Source: Jaapia argillacea MUCL 33604 (taxonomy: Eukaryota > Basidiomycota > Agaricomycetes > Jaapiales > Jaapiaceae). From it: DNA of 41,921 bases. Shown piece after piece: positions 32,811 to 41,921 of the stretch (position 1 is its first letter; every line of letters begins with the position of its first letter). The stretch is taken from positions 266,738 through 308,658 of the forward strand of contig KL197741.1 in assembly GCA_000697665.1 (NCBI GenBank). Reading direction: 5' to 3'. The notes below the pieces were generated by a model. The model had not been told where the DNA came from and made no database searches. It saw only the letters and a list, made by a program, of their open reading frames with translations. The translations under genes were made by a program, and so were the position numbers.

Positions 32811-34985
32811 ACTGACCTTATCGAATGTTCTCCCACTTCGCATACCGCAGCAATTCGTTCCATCTGAGTACCGTGCAAGTCCAACCTCCTCGCCGGCTTC
32901 GTCCCAACCTGGTCCACTCAGCCTAAGAGAGAAAGATGCCTGATCAGGATAGAATAGGCTTGAAACCGTCCTAAGAGAATGTGGACGAACGTACCTGATA
33001 GTTGAGTGAAGCAAAGTCGATATTCCGAAGACGACAGAGCGGAAATATTAAGAAAAGCATTTAAGACAATGTCAGCGGTGCGTCAGGGAAGTTGCATCGC
33101 ATGTTTCTGACAACTCGAACAGTCTTCGTGGCGTCTTCAGTCACACGAGGCAGTGAAGGACTTGGCATACGCCGACAGTGGCTCGGAATGGAGGGAGATG
33201 GGAACATGGACAATGCGACATTGCATCACGGATCAACATCGAGTTGTTGAGATGTCTTTATCCTTCCACTTCTGTCTTATGTTGTTTGCCCACTCTGGGG
33301 TCGAAGGACAGGCATTGTTGCCCCATGTTTCTGATGCAAAGTCTCTGTCTGTAATTGACTCGTCGAACGCTCTCCTCCCCAACGAAGCGCTCTCCAATCA
33401 AATGCGACACTCCAACCCCAAACTGCACAAACCTACGATATATTCAGCCGACCTCTTTCGTATCCAATGATGTCGATGGACCACCGTGACGCCTACCAGT
33501 TCCGGCGAACAGATCGTAGTAAGACTGTCGGTGATTGGAACTTTGCTATGAGAGACAGCGACTAGTTGATGGTTTCGAGAATTATCGGACTGGTATGTTG
33601 TGTCTCGCGTTACCCTGTGAACCCCATTCTTAAATCATCCCCAGAGTGCCGGGTCTTAACGTTGGGTTATCCCTTTACACTCTCTATCCAATGCCCCTTT
33701 CGGCCAACCCTGTCACCACCAAATGATGAAGCCTGGCTACGAACGCCTACGAGTTGCCGGCATCATACACCCAAGGATACCGCACCCATAATTGGCTCTT
33801 ACGAAATCAGCAACAACGGCGGAAGGTTTTGATGAGTTTTGATATTGTCTCGGTATGTCGTTCATCGCATCGACCTGTGCCTATGACCCTCATACCAACC
33901 CCAAACCCGTGTCTCAGATCTCAGCCCTGGCCTCAAGCTCATCGTATCCAAGATCGTTGCCCAACTCGAACAACTTCCCGGTTGGAGGTGATTGAATCCT
34001 GTTCGCAAAGTTGCACGCCTAGAACCCTCGTCGCTTCGAACCATTCCTGTCATCAAGATCCATATGAAAGTTCGACACAACTTTCATACACAACACCTCC
34101 CATCCTCCCAAGCTTCACGATCGGCGTTCTTATCTTCGTGCAATCGTAAAGACTTCGAGATCGAGAGGATGTAATGACCTGGCGGAGGTAGGACGAGTAA
34201 GCGGGTTAGGGCTATGTTTGTTCTTCATTCACTGGGCGAGAGATTGTCGGGTGGGAATATAGGTATTGGGACTATGGTGTGCTTGGGTGAGGCGCGTTAG
34301 AAACCTTGTCATGTTGGGTGTTAGGCCTTTGCTCACGATCCCGAACCAACTTGTACGTCCTTTCCTATCCATCAGATCCCATACCTATCTAAATGAAACT
34401 TTCACTCCGATCGTAGTGTAAGTATAACTCCCCGACTCCCAGCCCAATGTACACGTCCAATTCCCAATCGCATGGCGCATACACGCTCTCGATTTCCTGC
34501 ATTTAACCTTCATGTGCAACTTTCAACTCGCATACAACTCCGAACCGTCACGCACCACGAACCCCCCCCCTCCCTTTCGATATCGCTCGATTCGTTATCG
34601 AAGCACTCCATTCGCATCACTGCATGTTTCGCATCGACCTGTGAACATGGCCCTCAGGTCGTCCACCCCAGATCCGCGCCACTGCCGCCCATCGCTTCAC
34701 AACCAGGGTCCCCATCTGAACTCGATCGCCGAGATTTCGATTGGATGGGGGACGCCGAGGGAGGTACGAAGGGGCGAGTTCGAGTAATGGCGCCCTTGAC
34801 CTTCCTTGGTTAGATGCTATGGTCGGGGAGAACCTGAGAGGGATGGACGGTTGGATGGTTGGGTTTGGTCTGGGGTAGATCGTCGTTCGTTGGGGGAAGG
34901 GCTATGTTATCTGGGAGCTGGTATTGGGATTATTACCCACTCGTAGGTAACAAATGTTGGGGGTTTTAGGATGCTGGTCCCGGTG
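32810..34985 (-). repeat. Continuation of module A 3' flank, inverted
   Basis: It matches, in reverse, module 1 from about 4100 (at 34790) to about 6300 (at 32810). Landmarks are gaacatggacaatgcgac near 33203 and cttcacaacc near 34696. Bases 34800-34985 show no match to module 1. No supported gene; open frames differ among copies. Confidence 0.55.
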
Positions 34986-35064
34986 ACCTGTGACCAAAGC
35001 CACGAAACGGCGAGGATGAGGGCCCTGTGACCTGTGACCCGCCGGGTTGGTCGAAAATGTACAG
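34986..35064 (+). mobile_element. Other end of the TIR transposon
   Basis: gtgacctgtgacc occurs twice here (near 34983 and 35026), followed by the 26-bp edge 35039-35064 identical to 23744-23769, then TA. Most of the transposon body is missing; it was probably lost when the inversion formed. Confidence 0.5.
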
Positions 35065-35635
35065 TATACTATGCTTCGACTCTTTCGACCAATTTGATAG
35101 CTTATATCGATGTAATACGCCGCTGGATGCCTCGAAAATACCCACCGGCCGTGCTATTTACCCCCTTGACTTCGGCGGGGGGTACCATCCACTGATCCTA
35201 TCACAAAGACGAAATTGGGGAGAGACAGTGCGCAGGGAGAGACCGGCGATGGGAAGCCGGCCATTCTGTTGACCCAGGTGAGCTATTTTTTTATCGATCT
35301 CTTCGCGTCCTCGATGTTCATTTTCCTTCCCAGAGACTTCGCTCTTCTGCGTTCACCTCTGTAGTCCCTACCTCCATTGTATAGACAGTGATGTAAGATT
35401 TCTGGTTATGATCCCGTCGAGTGGACGCAACAAGATTAAACTCAGGCGTTGGGAAGTGCTGTTATCCACGAGGTCGTGGATAGGCGCTCTGCCCCCTTTC
35501 GAACTTGCCTCGTGTTTCGCGACAGGTGCCAGCACTGCCCACACAATCTTCGTTCCCACCCTCCAACTACACTTCTCTTCACTCAACATTCGTCCTCGCA
35601 TACCCACCTGTTGAACTTCGTTCCAGCCGAGAACC
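35065..35635 (+). repeat. Downstream half of module C 5' flank
   Basis: It starts TATACTATG, as module A does near 7706, and runs to the start codon of copy C. An intron-like gap is kept from 35278 (GTGAGC) to 35333 (AG). Confidence 0.65.
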
Positions 35636-38433
35636 ATGTCATCCACGACTCTCGGTGAGAATCCTTCTTCCTCTCGGCTTTCCTTTTGAATTGATTGTTG
35701 GATGTTGAATCGAAATAGATTCCCCTGCCGTTGCGAACTACGATCCCCTGGAGTTTCTTGCCAACCCGAATTTCGATCCTTCAGACCCCCCAGTCATACT
35801 TCTATTCGTCTACCATACAATTTTCGCACGGGGCCGTCCATTCACGAAGCGCTGCTTCTCCGATATGATCGAAGGACACAACTCGGTTGCCAATACCTGG
35901 ATTCTGTGGCGACCTGGTGGTGAGGAGTGGCTTCGGAGTAATCTGCGGAGGGATGGGGGTGATTGGCTACTCGATGGCGACACCTGGAAAATCGCTCGGG
36001 AGAGGAACAGACGACGTGTAGATCGCCTGGCAGGCCACGGAGTTTCCGATTTATGGCCTGCCTCAGTGAAGGAGAGGATCTGGAAGGCCGATACGCCCAC
36101 ACGAGCATCAACCATTGCGTGGCTGATTCTTGTTTTGCCATTTATTACCCAACGGCGGATTTATCTCGACCTCGACTCTTTCAACTTTTCCAACCTTATT
36201 GGCACATGGATTCATGCATCAGGCAATTTGTTGGTCTCCCAAGGACTCCCGATCCAACCACTCACCGGATTCGTCGAAACACTTCCTGATAGTGGCCACA
36301 TATGTTCATTCTGGGATAGCTCAGCATCATCCTGAGCAATCCTCTTCTCCTGGCTATATGATTATCATGCTACCACATCCTTGTTGCACTGTGCAATGAC
36401 GAAGATTTTTTTCCATCCGATGAAGATGGGTGGATTCCTTGTGATGTATGCCGGTTGGTGTAAGTGCATTCCACAGCTGACTGGCCCATTCAAAAGACTG
36501 ATGTATAAAATGAGATTAGTCGTGAAGGGCTTCCGTCTGGTGCCTTGCCATGGGTTTTAGATCCAAAGGTTTGCCAAAATCGACCACCTGTCTGGCATAT
36601 CATTTTGCTTCTTGCATCACACATCACCCCGAAGTATAATAAATGGTCCAGCCTTATCGAGAGAGACTGTGAGGATGTTGTTGACAACATTATTCTCCAC
36701 TTTGACAACCCAGACTTAATCCTTTCGGAGTATCTTCCCATGATTGAGGAAGATGGCCAGATTTCTCTGACAATTTCATGACCAGACGGTGAATTGGTTT
36801 CTTGTTCCTAGACCAATCATTCTTGGCTATCCAAGAACCATAATTCTCAATGTGAAGAAAAGGACAGTCTATGTACTAAAGCAAAAAGTGAGATGTGAAT
36901 GTGGTTGTCAGATTGGAGAGGATTTGAGAGAGACATCAGCCATGTGATGACATAATATGGCAGAATTCAGTGGGATGAAAGACTTACAGTCTGCAACAGG
37001 TTGAGAAGCCAGAGTGCATCCTTCTCCCTTTCATGCTGAGTTATCCATGATGGATCGAGGGAGGGGTCCACCACACTCTGAAGTATGGAAAGGGGTCCTG
37101 GCAGGGGGTGGGACAGGAACACATCAAGAGGTTCATCGCTTGCACACAGCTTGCTATATTCAAGGTCTCGACATTCAGGACAAATATGTTGATTATATAT
37201 GGCATGTCAGCTGTGATGGAGGTTCATGACTGGTACCTCAATATCCTCAGTTTTCTCAAGAAGGGACAGGCTGGCAGCCCACAATGCCCATTCATAATCA
37301 CTGAGGACTTGGTGACAAGTGTGTCAGGAGTCCCTGAGGACATCAAGAAAGTTTGAGATGAGGGAATTGAATGGGGTGGAACCGGATAATCGTAATGCAG
37401 GAAGGATATCGGTGGATAGTAGATGGCACCATTCAAAGATTGGGTTGCAGGCACTAACATAACTTGGATGATGCAACACACTCCAATACCCAACCCACTC
37501 CCACAGAATTGCACTGACGAGGGTTTGAAGATCACCCAGAGGTTCACCCAGGTCACAGTGGATGCCATTCTTTGGGACACAAAGGGTCCATGAAGATGAC
37601 CAGATGACAGGCTGCCACTCGACAGGAAACCCATTGACATAACTGTCATACTGTGGGTCTGGCTGATGATCATCTTGATTTTGTCCTCGTTTATATGTCA
37701 ATTCCGACTTGACCCAAACATCTGTCTTTCTGGTGGTGGCTTTGCAGATATCTGTGGTGGATGGTGGAAGGGCCAGGTATGGTACTGATAATCCCCTGTC
37801 ATAGGCAAACATCCTTGTCAACCATGTTGGGCATCCCTAGCTTGCTGACTTTGGCCTAGCTGTATTTGCAGAGGCAACCATAGGTGCATTCACAACCACA
37901 ACATTGTCAGGCACTATGAGGTGGATGGCACCTGAACTGTTGTACCCACCACAGTTTGGGCTGACTGATTAACGGCAGACCTGTCCATCTGATATCTTTG
38001 CATATGGATGTGTGTGTTTTGAGGTTTGTCACAATATTACACTATAGTGGGTGCACAATTGACAGTGGTCCTAGCTTCACACAGGTTCTGTCCCGTTCCA
38101 TGAAATACGGTTCGAAGCGGCTATACCCCAGATGGTTCTGGCAGGGAAACATCCATCCCCACCTCCCGGGAAGGTGATTCCAGGTGGGGTGTTGACCCTG
38201 GCACAGGAATGTTGGAGTTTGGAACCACAGAGTCGCCCTACAGCACAGGACCTCGTGAAGGGTTTTAATTGCCTTTGCAAAGGTACAGCTGATGAACCCG
38301 GGTCATCATCCTCATCTGTTGTGAGAGAGCCTGATAATGACGGAGACAATCTAAACAAGCACCTGTTGGGGAAGAGGACCAGTCATCGGAATCAGAGTCA
38401 GCTCCCCCAAAGCGGGCTCGGTTCGACTCTTGA
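35636..38433 (+). pseudogene. Kinase copy C: stop, internal inversion and deletion
   Basis: Exon 1 is 35636-35654 (MSSTTL). Exon 2 starts at 35719 and shares the N-terminal domain (WLRSNLRRDG, VSDLWPASVKERIW). A TGA at 36333-36335 replaces the Trp of SSWA seen in A and B. The part homologous to A 9825-10770 (QPDPQYDSYVNGFP, CPECRDLEYSKLC) lies on the minus strand at 36747-37688. At its ends GAGGA and TCCTC form a 5-bp inverted repeat. After the inversion the glycine loop (LSGGGFADICGG) is present. A deletion then removes the lysine, alpha C and HGD regions, and the sequence resumes at ANILV..DFGLAVFAEAT with a stop in the former HPQ codon. A frame change near 38370 alters the C-terminal tail. 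This is a non-functional relic, closer to A than to B. Confidence 0.82.
36747..37688. other. Inverted segment inside copy C
   Basis: Its left edge attgag|gaagatggcc and right edge ttttgtcctc|gttta can be rejoined to give attgaggacaaaatc and gccatcttcctcgttta, both of which match copy A in order. It includes a whole intron and parts of two exons. Confidence 0.8.
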
Positions 38434-41400
38434 CGTGTTCACACCGCTAAAGGTGCCTCGCATATCGGATGAGGGAGACGTGATGTTTGGGAGTCGTTGT
38501 CCCATTTCTCTCATGGACCTTCTTAGCAGGATCGAAGGACGAGTAGAGACTGCATTTCGTCAGATCTTTTGTATTTCCTGGTAGTTTGAATGATACAAGG
38601 CGCCCCATCAGTCCTACAAAATGCGTCACGAACTTGCGTCTCCCTCTCGACGACTAACCAACAATTGCATATACCTCAGGCCCTATCTCCTGCCTATCAG
38701 CGGATCTGACGGGCGACGTCAACGAAAGGCGAATCCGGTGATCCCTGTACCCAACGAGTTACTTTGAAACTGATATGCACTCCCTTATTCCCGACTCGAC
38801 TCGACTCCTCAGTATGCACCGACTCACTTCACTCCCAAAGTCCAAGCCATCACCGATCCTCCCCGATCTCGAGACACACAGTTCAGGATTGGACGTTGAC
38901 AATAACTTTGCGACGATGCGAACGGGGGGGTATACGGTGAAGCAATGCAGGGGTGCAAACGGAGAGATAGAGGATGGTGCAAACGGATGGATAAGCAGTG
39001 AAGCATTCAAATCGAACGCCGCGGTTTCACTCGAGCTGGAGTGAATGGATATCCTGGATATCTTGGAAGCACCCCGTCTCCCGACCCGGCCATCTCAACC
39101 TCCCGTGAGGCTCTTCGATTCGCTCCTGAACTCGAATCCCAAATAAACGTGACTCGACCTCGCACCAAAGCCTCAAAACTCTCACCATCCAGTTCAAGTG
39201 CGGTGCGGGACCGGAACGTCGATGATAGATATGGCATGATGTGAGTGAGGGATGGGCGTCGATGTGAATGTAGGGATATGTGGTGAGGTGTATTGAGTTA
39301 TGGGCACGATTCCGGTAGACCAATCTACTGAGATCGAGATGTAGGAGGTGGTTCGTGACAGGCGAGGGCTTGGAGGACGAACGTTTGTGATTTCGAGGCG
39401 AGTTTGTGTGTATGTTGTCGAGCGAGTACGCGTCCATCAATTGAATAAGGTCGATAATAATGGATTAGTAGTCGTTGAACCATGCTTGTAGTGCGATCTG
39501 AGAAACGACATTTCAATAAGTGTGAAATCTGATGGGTAGCAAGAGGGAACGACGTACGAGTTGATCTGCGAGATCGCCAGAAGGTCTAGCTCACAGCATC
39601 GTAAACATACACCTACCGACTTCGTCCCAGTTTCCCAGATAAAAAGACCGATTGCCTGAAGAACATTGATCTCCGGCGCCCCGAACCGACTCTAGATCTC
39701 AATACCTCCATCCGGGTCGAAACCTCGGTGATCGAGTCCTAGCGGGAACCGGGGCTGTGAAGTGAGATGGGAGGTAGTCGCGGAGATCTGTGATAGACGA
39801 CCAGAGGGGTATTTTCAGAGGTCGATGTGAACATCTGCTTGTGCGAATCGAGTGGGTCGATAAGTGAATGGATGCAGATCGAAAAGGAGGGGGTGGGTCG
39901 TAGTGTGTGACTTCCAACGGGAAGTTGGCCGAGTTGGGCTATACTCTTGGATGCGATGAGCTTGAGGTTTGGGGCTGAGACATGGGGCTTTGGGGTCTGC
40001 ATGAGGGATATACACAGAGATCAGTGCGAGGAACGACATACCGAGACGATATCCAAACTCATCAAAAACCATCTACCGTCGTCTCCAATTCGCAAGAACC
40101 AAACCCGGAACGGCGTTCTTTCGCTGCTTGATGCCTAGGCTTTCGCGGGCAGGCTTCGTCATATGGGGGCGACAGGATAGTCGACACTGTCAGATATTCG
40201 GTGCAGTGCTGATAATGAGGTTGGCTTGGGTAGCGTGGAGGATGGGGAACGGTTTCTTGTGGAGGGAGGACGTCGAGCATAGATGGCTGTACGACAAGGC
40301 CTGTCCACGTACGCGATTGGAAGCGACATTCCATGGGAGCCTGAAGTGACACTTGAACTACGTGTCTGGTTGAAATTGTCAGCCCAATTGATACGAATCT
40401 GATTGGTAAAGTAGGGATAGGTACGTACGCGTAAATTGCCTAAGCTCCTCGTCCAACATCCTAGACCCAATACCAGGTTCCCATGATGCTTATGTCGATC
40501 GGTCGCGGGGATTATGAGACGACATCCGGTTGGGGTGGTGTGAAGAGACGTGGATCTAGCCTGGTAGCCCCTCAGAACGATGAGTATGCTTTGGGGATGA
40601 TTTAAGGACGGGTTCGACAGGGAAATGCGAGATAAGACATACGGGTAAATGCAAGTTCCATAATTCTCCAGACCATCAGCCAAGCGCCGTCTTTCATTGC
40701 AAAGGTACAATCACCGACAGCCTTGTTGCGATGAGCTCTCCGGAACTGGTTGGCATCCTGGCCGTTCATTGGTTCATCACACAAGGAGGAAGGAGTTTGA
40801 ATACGTCGTAAGGTCGGTGCAGAGCTGGTGACGAGGTTGGCTAGGTCGATTGATAACACAGCGAGGGGAGCAGATCATCGAACGAGCCAATAATAAGACA
40901 GGATTTGCATCAGAAAGATGATGAGGAAAGGCTATGCAAAACCCGTCCTCCGACCCCAGAGTGTCGCAACAAGAAACAATAAGACAGAGGAAATAAAACA
41001 GAGAGATCTCAACAATCCCGATGTGGATCTGTGATACAATAATGTTGCATTGTCCATGTTCCGTCAATTCCAAGTCGCTGTCGGCGTCTGCATCACTAGC
41101 CTTGTATGGCTGAAGAGGGCTGAAGACGCCAGCGAAGAGAGGTCGAGTTGTCGGACCATGCGATGCAACTTCCCTGATGCACAGCTGCAGCTGACATTAT
41201 CTCAAATGCTTTTCGTAGTACTTATGTTCACTCTGTCGTCTTCGGAATATCGGCATCGAGTCACTCAACTATCAGGTACTCCTTGACGTTGTTCGTCCAC
41301 ATTCTCTTAGGACGGATTCAAGCCTATTCTACTCTGACCATGAACCTTTCTCTCTTAGGCGGACTGGACTAGGATGGGATGAAGCCAGCGAGGAGGTGGA

Positions 41401-41540
41401 ACTTGCACGGTACTCAGATGCGAGCGACATACCTGTAGTATGCTAGGTGGGAGAACATTCAATAAGGTCAGCGATATCAAAACGATCAAGAAGTCTGGTT
41501 TTGACTTCGAGTTAGCCACTCGTTCCTTGATCTCACTTCA
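38434..41540 (+). repeat. Module C: 3' flank
   Basis: It is collinear with module 1 3346-6350: tagtttgaatgat (38583), gtccatcaattg (39433), ccaataccaggttcc (40465), cattgtccatgttcc (41047) and gagttagccactcg (41508). Similarity to the modules stops near 41540, the right end of the array. No protein is conserved across copies here. Confidence 0.65.
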
Positions 41541-41921
41541 GTGTTCACAACCTTCAAGAAGTATGGGAGTTGGGATTTCCGGGAAGGCAATGGTCGATTG
41601 TCCGGGAGCTCGTCCCGCGGCAACATCGGCAGTACAAACTCCGCCATCATCGGCACCACCCACCGTCTCCCAATATAGCGACGCGTTATGTGTCAGTGTT
41701 TGTGTTGTTTATCCCAAACCATTCGCTCTCGCTGTCTACAACGAGCCCGAACGACACCATTAACGCCGGCGATACCGTCTATCTTCCTCTCTGTGACTTT
41801 GCTACATACATTATAATTTATACCAAGTGTCTGCCAACTAGTATATGGTCACCATTTCATGCCCTACCTCTGAAGGACCGAATCACTGTCCCCACTGTCA
41901 TCGTTTCTTGCCAATCAAGGG
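41541..41921. other. Sequence right of the array, no gene seen
   Basis: This does not match any module. A plus-strand open frame runs through 41440-41763, but it crosses the module boundary and shows no known domain. I see nothing else to support. Confidence 0.4.

Noticed and set aside
1-41921. tRNA or rRNA genes
   Set aside because: I saw no cloverleaf-like segment with A and B box motifs and no rRNA-like stretch on either strand, but I could not run a covariance search.

Overview
The window looks like nuclear DNA of a filamentous fungus, most probably an Agaricomycete (Basidiomycota). The evidence is: genes cut by many 45-115 bp introns with GT..AG ends, a TKL-like kinase with the HGDLRGAN/DFGLA signature common in mushroom-forming fungi, and a Tf1/sushi-type chromovirus retrotransposon. 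The species cannot be named from sequence alone.

Layout. About 1.5-41.5 kb is a degenerate array of four copies of one module: a roughly 2 kb 5' flank, a multi-exon gene (unknown N-terminal domain fused to a protein kinase), and a roughly 2.5-3 kb 3' flank. Copy 1 (about 1.5-6.3 kb) has lost its gene body, so its flanks are joined directly. Copy A (about 6.3-23.5 kb) is split at 10908/21149 by a 10.2 kb nested retrotransposon complex and also carries a frameshift and a stop. Copy B (about 25.1-33 kb, minus strand) is the only copy I can read through: eight exons, 782 aa, all kinase catalytic residues present. Copy C (35636-38433) is a pseudogene with a stop, a 0.94 kb internal inversion and a deletion. 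The block of about 23.5-35.0 kb, including B, appears to be an inversion. Its right breakpoint and one end of a terminal-inverted-repeat transposon coincide, and rejoining the two halves restores continuous flanking sequence.

The retrotransposon (11053-20906, minus strand, 454-bp LTRs) has gag, a candidate -1 frameshift site, pol (protease, RT, RNase H, integrase, chromodomain), and then an extra open reading frame of 430 codons with its own CCHC zinc knuckle before the 3' LTR. Its primer-binding site is complementary to 11 nt just downstream of the LTR TATA box, as expected for Tf1-like self-priming. gag-pol is dead: all five pol stops are TGA, and several conserved residues are replaced by changes that fit CpG deamination. 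A second element of the same family, in opposite orientation and mostly hidden by an assembly gap (20072-20419), is inserted in its 5' LTR with a 5-bp target duplication.

Outside the array, 1-1.5 kb and 41.54-41.92 kb hold no gene I recognise. The window therefore shows a repeated kinase locus being broken down by transposons, inversions, deletions and CpG decay, with one surviving copy.
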